From Panopea generosa (lineage: Eukaryota > Mollusca > Bivalvia > Adapedonta > Hiatellidae): a DNA stretch of 64,000 nucleotides. The position numbers and the translations under genes are program-made. The notes beneath the pieces were generated by a model. It did not search any database and was not told the origin of the DNA. It was given only the letters and a program-made list of their open reading frames with translations. Shown piece by piece: positions 54,781-64,000 of the stretch. Position 1 is the first letter of the stretch; each line of letters opens with the position of its first letter. Location: NCBI GenBank assembly GCA_029582155.1, contig CM055895.1, positions 53,944,464 to 54,008,463 of the forward strand. Reading direction: 5' to 3'.

Positions 54781-56764
54781 CAGGGCTCAAACTGGGTCTG
54801 AGTTTTAGGGAGAAGTGACTTCTCCTTTATCCAAAAAAAAGGAGAAGTGGAGAAAAAATAGGGAGAAGTGGTAAATTTCGTCATGCGGTTACACGCGTGA
54901 AAACTAAGTTCATTAAAATTATTTCTATGTCATTATGTGTGTTTTTGTTTTTTATTGTTTTTATAATGTTTTATATTGTTCTTGATTTATATCAAATGTG
55001 TTGGTTGACTGCCTTCTTGTCTTTTATCTGATGTTGTAATTAAGGAACTAGTTTTTGTGCGATATATTCTTAAAGAACAGTGAGTTTAACTTTATGAATA
55101 AAGATACAGCTAAATGCACTTACAATCTGCTTTTTCATGGTAGGAGTATTGTTCATGCCACTCCTTATTGTTAAATTTTTTTTTTTGCAAAGCATGGAAC
55201 ACTAGTACCTGGGAAAGCAGAAGATAAATGCTATTTATCTATAACTTTATCTCGGAAAGAGTAATCAAAAACATATTTCTCTGTTCACATATCGTTTTTA
55301 TTTTTTACCAAATAAACACTTTTTATTAAAATGCAAAACATAATCATAAGTTCATTAAACACACATTTTTTAAATGTCAGATGCTGTGTTAAATGCTATC
55401 CCCGCTGCAGTCTACACACTGCTTAAACTAACTGTTTCTTATTTGACCTTCTTAATTCTCATGATAGTTCAATGTTTATAAATATTTCATACTTTCTGCT
55501 GTTTCTATATACATCACTGACAGACACCGAGTTAACAGTTGTTATAATTGATTCAATTCAATTTGTTTATTTCGACTCGAACATATTTATAGACAACAGT
55601 TAGCGGCAACATAATTGTTTATACTTCTAATTATTCAGTTTGAACGTATAATTCATAATTGAATTACACTTTTGTCAATCAATTATGCATCTTGCAAACA
55701 CAAAGGTTGATTATGTCATACGTGGGAAGTTATTTTATTCATGGAAAACTTTGATTGACAGTCGAAAAAAATGATCGGTTTCAATTAGACGATAGATGTT
55801 TTAACTCTATACAAGGGAAACCTTGATCTTGGTCAGCCAAACGATTGTGTTGCCTAGCAACCTATACGATGATATGAAGTAAGTTGGCATGGGGTGTAAA
55901 CATATATTCCGAAAATTGGCTGCGGATATTTGGATCAGAAGTAACCGATTATTGCAATTTGCATTCCCACATGGGGCGACACTTATCCACAGATTAGAGT
56001 ATATACCAAATATTGGTTATAATTGTAATTTGCACTTTGCTGGCATCCAGAAAAAAAAGCGATGTTTTTAATTTTAAGGCGACTTAAAACTTCGCTGTGA
56101 CCAAAAAAAAGCGAAGTGGCGGAGAAAAAAGCGACTTTGTCGCTCTCTAGTGAAAGTGTATGTAATAATCAATTTATTTTATATTTCGATTTAGAAAGAT
56201 ATTGGGTTACTCGCCAAACTTGATTTATTTTATATTTCGATTTAGAGCGATATTGGGTTACTCGCCAAACTTGGTGATCATTTAAACAGTTCTTATTTTC
56301 AGTGCATATCGCTAATTCTCAAACAAACGTGGTGATTGCTGAAGTTATCCAGTTTCAAATTAAAATTTGCAATTTGCACTCTGTCCATTATCTATGCATT
56401 CCCTCAAATACAAGGTCTGATTATTTCAAGTGTAGAAAAATTACAATTATTTGTGGAAAACCTTGATTGACAGTTGATCACACACATGATCAGATGCTTA
56501 ATAATGAGAATAATGATATTGATAAACAATTGCCTGCAGATATTTTTAACAAAGGTAACCAATTATTGCAATTATTATTGCCACCTGTGGCAACACTTAT
56601 CCACGGTAAGAGTACACACCAAATATTGGTTTTGTCTGTATGTTGTACTTTGCCGGCATGCACATAAAAGCGATGTCATTAATCTTAAGGCGACTTTAAC
56701 TCAGAAATACCTGAGAAAAAACGACTTTGTCATCCAAGTCTACATTTATTTAGTTTGAGCCCTA
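54781..56764. mobile_element. TIR element (hAT-like) carrying the same cargo as 43720-44523
   Basis: Ends CAGGGCTCAAACT and AGTTTGAGCCCTA; an 8-bp duplication is not convincing. The interior holds a segment (55655-56005) closely matching 43895-44250 and a more diverged third copy at about 56380-56640, plus GGAGAAGTGG and GCGAAGTGGCGG low-complexity repeats. It ends about 100 bp before CEP131 exon 1. Confidence 0.65.
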
Positions 56765-56866
56765 CATGTATGTCCAATTTAATACAATAATACCAATAGA
56801 AGGACATTCCTCATGCGAATAAAAAGTACAGATTTTTTTATGAAAAACATGTTTATATCTTTCAGA

Positions 56867-57016
56867 ATGGCATCTCGGGGGCGGCAGGGTACAGATGATC
56901 TGAACCTGAGCCTAGCAGGATCAGGTATCCACTCTGCAGCATCCTCTAGCAGGAGTAGACCTGGATCTGCAAAACAGTTGAAACGACCCAACTCACTGAC
57001 AGACATATCAAAAGAG
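56867..57016 (+). CDS. CEP131: CEP131 coding exon 1
   Basis: Encodes MASRGRQGTDDLNLSLAGSG through LTDISKE, 50 residues rich in Ser and Arg. The acceptor TCTTTCAG ends at 56865, two bases before the ATG. Donor GAG|GTAGAC. The start is inferred from the acceptor position and lack of an earlier ATG in the exon. Confidence 0.88.
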
Positions 57017-60000
57017 GTAGACGTCTAAATTTAGTTTTTACAATTTAATGGCACTTTTTCTTTAAACAATATATGACCTTAGTCCTAGTATTATAAATCA
57101 CTCAAGATTTCTAGCCACAATCTCTGTGATGATTGGCCATGAACTTTGTTCTACGTCATGGAACTCCCACCCCAGAATATGTTGGGAAGTAATCAGTGAC
57201 TAGCAAAGACAAGGTGGATATTTCTTGTTAACTGCTTACTGATCTGTGGAATGTAATCAAGATGCGCTGACTACTGTTGTATCAAGTTAGACCATTATAA
57301 ATTAATTACTAGATTATCATCCACATTTTTCTTACTTAAAAAGTGGGGGAAGAGGATTTTATTTATTTATCTATTTTATTTTTATTTTTTTTATGAAAAT
57401 AAAAAGAGTTGGGGCGGCATGGAAATTAGGAGGTGGGCGGGGATGATAATCTAGCAGTTAGTTTATTATGGCCTTACTGAAACACTGTTGAAAAAAGATG
57501 CAATACTCCATTCAACACATTGTCAATAACAGTAACACATGTTTAAGAGTTATCTTTATGTATCTTCAGCGCAAATCCAACCCGCCCACCCCTAAAAGAA
57601 GTGGAACTGGACATAGTGAGTTTCTTACAATTTTGTTTCACCAGCTTGCAAACAACATGTAAATTTTGATGAGTACAAAAAAGTAAAACTAACAGTAAAT
57701 TTGTATGGTCTTCATCAGCATAGTACTGACTTTGATTAGAAAAAAACTTTCAAAAATATATTTTAAATAAAAGTTTGATTATTTTTAAGAATTTTAAGAA
57801 AAGTGTGTTTCAGTTGTGTTTATATTATTTGTAGATGAAAGGTCGGAATTCAGTCATAGAAGTGGCTATACAGATATATCATCTGTCAGTACAAGTAAAC
57901 GTGGGGCCGCAGCCAGGAAAGGGAAGACACCCAGGTAATAGTTCTGATCAAATACGTAAAATGGAGAATAATAAATTCTGCTTGATTGATAATGAAATAT
58001 ACCAAAGTACTGGTTCTGATTCAGGACATGTGACCAAACACAGTTTCATTTCATAAATCATGAAATGCACATCAGATGTTGCAGGTAGTTGTTCTTTGGC
58101 AGAGCATGAGATGAAAAACAATTTTATTGCTTGATAAATCTTAGAATATAGCTTGTGTTATCTTAAACATATTGAAATAAGTTTCATCTGTTAATTGGCA
58201 AGAACTAAATTAATTATGGTCAGTTACTGGAACACTGATAGATAAACCTTGTATTGTCACAGGACATGGTCAGTTACTGGAAAACCGATAGATTAAGCTT
58301 AGATTGTGACAGGACATGGTCAGTTACTGGAAAAATGATAGATTAACCTTGGATTGTCACAGGACATGGTCAGTTACTGGAAAACTGATAGATTAACCTT
58401 GGATTGTCACAGGACATGGTCAGTTCCTGGATAACTGATTGATTAACCTTGGATTGTCACGACACATGGCCAGTTACTGGATAACTGATAGATTAACCTT
58501 GGATTGTCACAGGACATGGTCAGTTACTGGGACATGGTCATTTACTGGAAAACTGATAGATTAATCTTGGATTGTCACAGGACATGGTCAGTAACTGGAT
58601 AACTGATAGATAAACCTTGAATTGTCACAGGACAGGGTCAGTTACTGGATAACTGATAGATTAACCTTGGATTGTCACAGGACATGGTCAGTTACTGGAA
58701 AACTGATAGATTAACCTTGGATTGTCACAGGACATTGTCAGTTACTAGGTAAATGATAGATTAGCCTCGGATGCACAGCACATGGTCAGTTACTGGAAAA
58801 ATGATAGATTAACCTAGGAATATCACAGGACATGGCAGTTACTGGATAACTGATAGATTAACCTTTGATATATGTTGTGCTTAACTTTTAGATATGTGTA
58901 ATGATTGACTTTTAGATATGTGTTGTGCTTGACTTTTAGATATGTAATGTGATTGACATTTAGATATGTGATCATATGTGATTGACTTTTAGGTATGTGT
59001 AGTGCATGACTTTTAGGTATGTGTTGTGATTAGCATTTAGATATGTGTTGTGATTAATTTTTAGATATGTCATGTGCTTGACTTTTAGATATGTCATGTG
59101 CTTGACTTTTAGGTATGTGTTGTGATTGACTTTTAGATATGTCATGTGCTTGACTTTTAGGTATGTGTTGTGATTGACTTTTAGATATGTGTTGTGATTG
59201 ACTTTTAGATATGTGCTGTGCTTGACTTCTAGATATGTGATGTGATTGACTTTTGGGTATGTGTTGTGATTGACTTTTAGGTATGTGTTGTGATTAACTT
59301 TTAGGTATGTGTTGTTATTGACTTTTAGGTTTGTGTTGTGCTTGACTTTTAGATTTGTTACTTTATATTGAAGGTTAAGAGTTTCTGTTATATTTTATGT
59401 CACGCTTATAACTTATAAAAGAGAAAAGGGAAAAAACTATTGACATTGCCTTGCAGTGATGACTTCCTGGCTTTATTTGAGAATACCGTACAACCAAAGA
59501 TTAAGAGTGGAACCAGCAAGCCATCTCCTAATGCCGTAAAGGTCGTCTGGGGTGAATCAGACAATAAAGTAAGAATGTGTCCTGTCTTTGTTTAATAACC
59601 AATTGAACTGGATTGGATGTTCATTTTCCACAACATATAATTGTTATAGATTTATTGTCTCACCTACGAAAACATACTTCATCTTGAATAGAAATAGACC
59701 AAGACATTGCATCAGAATAACAAAGTCGATATATGAATTTAACAGTAAAACGAATTTACTTCATATTTTAAATTGATTGAACTCTTTTTGAAATATCACA
59801 AAATATGATTTTGATGGGGAAATTTGAATGCATAATTGGATGAATGAAGTAAGAAATGCTAAACGTTTTATTGTAATATTTTAAGTCCATCAGGAGTTAT
59901 TGTAAAATATATAAATCTTTGCTTTTTGACACTACTGAATTTGCATTAAATTTTCCCCTCCAAAGTCTGTTTATTGCTGGAAAACTTTAAAGATGTTTTT

Positions 60001-62421
60001 ACATTTTTATATTTATTATTATTCTTTATGTTGTTCACCCCGCTCCCCCCCCACCCCAACCCAATTTTTTTTTGTGGTATACAGTAATTGCAACATCCGT
60101 CCATCTGTCCTTCCATCTGGTATTTCGTGTCTGGCCTGTAACTTTGTTGCCAAAAAGACCCACACCCATACCTCAAAGGTCAAGGTCACACTTACAGTTT
60201 ATTTTGACCAACACTTTGAATCTGTGTGAGATTTCGTGTCCAGCCTATAACTTTGTTATGCATAGATGGATTTTGTTAATACTTGCTACACAAGACCAAC
60301 ACAACATGACGATGTGTCGTGTGTTACACCAAGACTCACACTTCAAAGGTCAAGGTCACAATTTAACTTCGTTTGATGACACTTTCAGTCTGATTGAGAT
60401 TTCATGTCTGGTCTGTAACTTTGTCACCTATGAATAAATTTCAAAAATACTTGGCTCAAAGATAAAGGTCACACTTTAAGTTTGTTTGACAACACTTTCA
60501 GTCTGTATGAGATTTCGTGTCCAGCCTGTAACTTTGTCATGCATTGATGGATTTTATAAATACTTGCTTCAAATGACATGACGACGTGTCCCACTTAACA
60601 CCCAGACTCCCACTTCAAAGGTCACAATTTTTGTTTGACAACACTTTCAATCTGTTTGAGGTTTTGTATCCGGTCTGTAACTTTGTCACCTTTTGATAAA
60701 TTTCAAAAACACTTGGTTCAGTTGATCAACATGACATAATTATGTGTCACATGTAAGACCCAGAACCTTTCCTCAAAGGTCAAGGTCACACTTTTAATTT
60801 ATTTGATATTGCGTTTCTGGTCTTTACTTTGTCTTTAACTTGGCTCAATTGATCAAAATGACATGACAGCGTACATCAAAAGTCAAGGTCACACTTTGAG
60901 TTTGTACGACAACACTGAGTCTGTTTGAGATTTCAAGTCCGTCCTGTAACTTTATCATGCATGGACGGATTTCAAAAACACTTGGCTCAATTTATCAATT
61001 GATCAACATGACATGACAGTGTGTCACGTTAAGACCCAGAACCTTACCTCAAGGTCACACTTTCAGTTTGTTTGATATTTCATGTTTGACTTACATAGAA
61101 GGATTTTAAAATAGCTTGACACAGGTGATCAGCATGTCATGATGATGTGTTTTCTGCATTTACCTGTAGAAATACCCAGACTGTTACAGCTTATGTCAAG
61201 GTTACACAAAGGTGAAGGCCATGCTTCAAAGAAAAAGACATGAAATTGCATGTTTAGTCTGAAACATCAGTCCATTACTCTTGATATCCATGGATACCTG
61301 GCTACCTATTCTAACATATATTGTTATTTTCACTGACCATTTGGGGGGCATGTGACATTTCTTGTTTTCATATCTTTCTTTTTACATTATTTTAACTAAA
61401 TATAACTAATTTATATATCCCACTGAAATAGTATTGATAAAAATAAAATCTTTAGCTCAAACATGTGCCTCACACAATATAATTAATAAAACAAGTTATT
61501 ATAAACATTAACACAGTTCCCTTTAAATGGTGAACATGCTTTTGACATTAGACAAATTAAAGTAGTCTCGCCTCTCTTCCTATCTAGAGAACCAGATATC
61601 AACATATACACAATTAAATATATTTCTTTTTTCAGGCTCTAAAAAATAAATTTGTGCCAAGCACACGTAATACTAAGACAAATGGAGCCAATTCTGCTTC
61701 TAAGAATCGGGCTGATGATGATGATGAGGCTTGGATCACGGGTGAATCAAATTCGCATTCAATTTTCCAGCAGAAAAGTGCTAGAAGTAGTTCCGATGAG
61801 GAGGAAGTGTTCAATTTTCATGACAGACTCTCACATTCACTCAGTGGTAGTCAAAGGAACGCCTCATCTCAAAACAATGACAGGCTTGAAAGAGAGGCTC
61901 GGCAGCTATCAGAACGCTCGGTTAACAGTCCGAGAAATGTGAACAATAATAACAAGTTAAGAACTTCTAGTCACAGTGCTATAGCGAACAATATGACACT
62001 CCAGGGAATGTCACCGGGTATCAAAGTTGGTTTATCTGGGTTGGAAAATTCTTATCAGAATATTAAACATAAAACACCGGTGAACCAGACTAGAAAAGTG
62101 TCAACCTCAACCAGTCAGAATGGTAACACAAACAACACGGGTGCTAATCAGTTGGCAGAGGATTATATAAATAAACTAAATACTGCCGCGACTGTAATTC
62201 AAAGGTGGTTCAGAAAACATAGTGCTCGACAAAAACGTGACAAAGTCGGGTCAGCTGCTATTCATAGACTACTCAGTTCAAAGAAACAGTCGTACGAAGA
62301 ACAACGGATGCGTGAATCACAAAATGACTTTTTCGCCAAAGAACTTGAAGAAAGAAAACAAGAGGACAGAAAGAGGATTCGGGAAGACAAGGCAAAGTAC
62401 GCCCGTCAGCAAGCTATACAA
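56867..62421 (+). CDS. CEP131: Centrosomal protein 131 (AZI1), 5' part of gene, five coding exons
   Basis: CEP131/AZI1 is a coiled-coil protein of centriolar satellites and the centriole, needed for ciliogenesis (family knowledge). The five exons join in phase to 398 residues. Recognisable parts are the Ser/Arg-rich N-terminus; a DDFLALFE segment (residues 100-107) matching DFLMLFE of the human protein; and residues 306-398 (AEDYINKLNTAATVIQRWFR onward) matching the human IQ-motif region AERFIHQVNQATVTIQRWYR, followed by a highly charged helix (ERKQEDRKRIREDKAKYARQ). The IQ motif spans about 321-340. The long C-terminal coiled coil lies beyond the right edge. Exon 1 begins one base before the ATG, right after an acceptor, so at least one non-coding 5' exon lies upstream but was not located. 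Confidence 0.93.
57570..57615 (+). CDS. CEP131: CEP131 coding exon 2 (46 nt)
   Basis: Encodes RKSNPPTPKRSGTGH plus one base. Acceptor TCTTCAG|CGC, donor CATA|GTGAGT. Joins exons 1 and 3 in phase; short and basic. Confidence 0.85.
57835..57934 (+). CDS. CEP131: CEP131 coding exon 3
   Basis: Encodes NERSEFSHRSGYTDISSVST, then SKRGAAARKGKTP plus two bases. Acceptor TTTGTAG|AT, donor CCAG|GTAATA. Basic low-complexity region; phase fits both sides. Confidence 0.88.
58210..58870. repeat. 50-bp minisatellite, about 13 units, CEP131 intron 3
   Basis: Unit GGACATGGTCAGTTACTGGA AAACTGATAGATTAACCTTG GATTGTCACA, regular 50-bp spacing (e.g. 58262 to 58312), with a few partial units around 58520 and 58780. 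Confidence 0.93.
58885..59360. repeat. ~24-bp minisatellite, about 20 units, CEP131 intron 3
   Basis: Unit TTGACTTTTAGATATGTGTT GTGA with variants (GATATGTCATGTGC, GGTATGTGTTGTG). It begins directly where the 50-bp array ends and stops about 95 bp before exon 4. Confidence 0.93.
59457..59568 (+). CDS. CEP131: CEP131 coding exon 4
   Basis: Encodes SDDFLALFENTVQPKIKSGT, then SPNAVKVVWGESDNK. The DFLALFE core matches the conserved DFLMLFE motif of vertebrate CEP131. Acceptor TTGCAG|T, donor AAA|GTAAGA. Confidence 0.92.
60080..61360. repeat. ~165-bp tandem repeat array in CEP131 intron 4, inverse of the 13 kb array
   Basis: Six or more diverged units with GAGATTTCGTGTCCAGCCTG, TAACTTTGTTATGCATAGAT, ACATGACGATGTGTCGTG and CTTCAAAGGTCAAGGTCAC. 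The right edge has TTTGGGGGGCATGTGACATT, echoing the 13.8 kb terminus. Confidence 0.82.
61636..62421 (+). CDS. CEP131: CEP131 coding exon 5 (IQ motif)
   Basis: 262 codons, residues 137-398. Begins ALKNKFVPSTRNTK, passes through an acidic patch (ADDDDEAW) and Ser/Asn-rich sequence, then the IQ-like VIQRWFRKHSARQKR and a charged helix ending YARQQAIQ. Acceptor TTTTTCAG|GCT, donor CAA|GTAAGG; reading through the donor meets a stop 60 nt on. No further CEP131 exon was seen up to 64000. Confidence 0.94.
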
Positions 62422-62505
62422 GTAAGGATAAACTGTCCTCAAAAACAGATTCATAATCTTTCTGTAATGAACTTCTATTAAATTTATAGTTAAAGGTCAA
62501 GAAAA

Positions 62506-62715
62506 AAGACCTCTGTGGCCAAGTGGTCTAAGGCGCCATACCAAGATTACTTATCTCTCAACACTGAGTGTGTAGGTCGAATCCTACTCTGTCCAAAATC
62601 TTTATATGATAAACTTTACCAGTTACTTGCGGGACTATATGGTTCTTCTAAGAGGTCTTCATTCACCAATAAATCTTGATATGCCTTGGATTGTGTTGAA
62701 AATGGCATTCAAACA
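62506..62715 (+). repeat. SINE family 1 copy downstream of CEP131 exon 5
   Basis: Plus orientation: head GACCTCTGTGGCCAAGTGGT CTAAGGCGCC (box A), AGGTCGAATCC (box B), then body TTACCAGTTACTTGCGGG and tail GTGTTGAAAATGGCATTC. Confirms the strand assignment of the other copies. Confidence 0.88.
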
Positions 62716-62748
62716 GAAAAATATCAATAAATTGAAGACAATGACTCA

Positions 62749-62914
62749 GGGCTATTCCATTTAAACATACAACCCACCCATGGAAGGCACTTTGAAATTT
62801 GACCCTTCCCCTTTATATTTTTAATTCATTTTATAAGGCCCCCCATTTTGAAAAACCCTCCCACCTTAGAAGTTTATTATTTTTGGTGGGATGTATGTTT
62901 AAATGGAACAGCCC
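62749..62914. mobile_element. MITE (GGGCTGTTCC type), copy 3, after CEP131 exon 5
   Basis: GGGCTATTCCATTTAAACAT ... ATGTTTAAATGGAACAGCCC with the shared interior CACTTTGAAATTTGACCCTT. Slightly shortened near the right arm. Confidence 0.85.
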
Positions 62915-63485
62915 TGATAAGAATTTGCAGAATGGAGAGGGGGCATTAAGTGCGACCCCTGTCTGTCCCCCTGTTTGTGCATTCAAGCTCAAATTCCAAT
63001 CTTCTGAAAGAAACTTTGTATTTGATTAATATTTGCAGTGTAGCCTGTAATTACGATACACAGGTTGGGTTTGATATTGGTCAAAATCTGTCAAATTTTA
63101 CCATAGTTATGGCCCCTTTTTTACTTAATTTTCATTGAAATAATCGTTTCTAATCAATAAACTTTTGAAAGGGTATATAAATTTAATGAATATTTGATGT
63201 GTAGCTGTAGAATTATAAAAACAGATCAAGTTTGTTTCTGCCAATGTCTTGTCAAATTTTACAAAGTTGTGGCCACTTTTCAACTTAATTTTTGGTAAAC
63301 ATATAGCAAGGGCAGTGCTCCAGTTAAGGTGCATATTTGCATTAATAAGCATTGAGATTGACAAAAACAGCATTGAAAATAATAAATGTGTGTACTGTAT
63401 AAATAGAGTTGTTGACGCAGTCGAAAAAAAAACACCGTACGCAAGATCAATACAAAGATTATTGAATCGTGAAAAATAAAATTCC

Positions 63486-63746
63486 CAGTCGCTGATAGTA
63501 AAAGACAAGTGTTCAACAGTTCAATGTGAGAGAAACTTCAGTGTACTGAATAGACTGAAAAGCAGGTATAGATGTTCATTAAAGCCAGAGAAGTTAGATT
63601 TGCTGATTAACATTCAACTGTGTAAGCTTGATACCAAGTAATTTAATGTTAAGAAATTAGAAATATGGCATGCAAAGGAGGAAAGAAGGAAGGGTCATTT
63701 TCTGCGAGCTTATAAGCAGAGACCACTTAAGAATAGTAAATGTTAG
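63486..63746 (+). pseudogene. hAT-type transposase C-terminal (dimerisation) remnant
   Basis: Plus frame: KDKCSTVQCERNFSVLNRLK SRYRCSLKPEKLDLLINIQL CKLDTK, then an internal TAA at 63639-63641, then FNVKKLEIWHAKEERRKGHF to a stop at 63746. CERNFSVLNRLK...L..E.L..L matches the C-terminal hAT family signature. Upstream parts are not readable. Confidence 0.65.
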
Positions 63747-64000
63747 CCAGTTGGAGACTGTATTGTAAATTTGTTCCTCTCTACAGAGAATTATGTTCAA
63801 TTAAAGTTCAGTGATTAAATCAGTTTAATTTTGTTCCAAAAACTGTTACAAGCGTCAAGCTTTATGAGTCTACTTAGAGGTAGATTTTGAAAATTTCCTT
63901 TTCCATTTTAAGTATTGTATTTTAATTTAGGGCATAATATAAGCATATAGCCAAAAACTGATCAGAGAATAGTCTTTAAATTTCCATTTTAAGTTTTGAA

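Larger units (their letters stand above)
62422..64000. other. CEP131 intron 5 (incomplete)
   Basis: Holds a SINE, a MITE and the hAT transposase remnant listed separately. 62920-63330 contains decayed repeat sequence with AATTTTACCATAGTTATGGC-type motifs. No further coding exon identified before the window ends. Confidence 0.5.

Noticed and set aside
58210..59360. CRISPR-like array
   Set aside because: Direct head-to-tail units without distinct spacers in a eukaryotic intron; ordinary minisatellites.
60072..60437. 121-codon open frame in CEP131 intron 4
   Set aside because: Translation of the ~165-bp tandem array; no similarity or splice signals.
63249..63479. 76-codon frame before the hAT remnant as part of an intact transposase
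   Set aside because: Ends in a stop before the recognisable CERNFS segment and shows no transposase motif; only the downstream piece is supported.

Overview
The window is eukaryotic nuclear DNA: AT-rich, almost all non-coding, with genes split into short exons bounded by GT..AG introns and a very heavy load of transposon remnants and tandem repeats. I read it as a lophotrochozoan animal, most likely a mollusc (probably bivalve). That is an inference from the intron-rich animal genes CNOT3 and CEP131, several tRNA-derived SINE families, short elements capped by hairpins, and elements built around ~150-bp tandem repeats. No prokaryotic features are present.

Two protein-coding genes were reconstructed exon by exon. 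CNOT3 (CCR4-NOT deadenylase complex subunit 3) occupies 6830-48769 on the minus strand as 19 coding exons. The phases join without a break into 2,454 nt, or 817 residues plus stop. The N-terminal Not3 coiled-coil domain, a Ser-rich linker, the NOT anchor segment and the C-terminal NOT box are all present. CEP131/AZI1 (centrosomal and centriolar-satellite protein) starts at 56867 on the plus strand. Five coding exons (398 residues, up to and past the IQ motif) lie in the window and the gene runs off the right edge. The two genes are divergent (head to head), about 8.1 kb apart start codon to start codon, and the gap is full of transposons.

Layout. 1-6829: CNOT3 downstream/3' UTR region with a nested SINE cluster. 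6830-48769: CNOT3, whose introns hold minisatellites, a 62-bp satellite with higher-order structure, a 148-bp-repeat hairpin-bounded element, hAT, Tc1-like and MITE elements and many SINE copies. 48770-56866: intergenic, with a Mutator-like element carrying a zinc-finger exon, two LINE fragments, a tRNA-Arg-like head and a TIR element. 56867-64000: the CEP131 5' half, with two adjacent minisatellites in intron 3, a nuclear-receptor-motif repeat array in intron 4, then a SINE, a MITE and a broken hAT transposase end.

The most unusual observation is that two tandem arrays in CNOT3 introns appear to have grown out of the gene's own functional 3' splice sites. The 65-bp units upstream of exon 17 and the ~55-bp minisatellite upstream of exon 15 both carry decayed copies of the acceptor plus the first coding bases of the neighbouring exon. 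Other good leads are an occupied/empty-site pair that dates a tRNA-Glu SINE insertion, a nested hAT-in-SINE insertion, and arrays of extended nuclear-receptor half-sites. I found no novel defence or enzymatic system.
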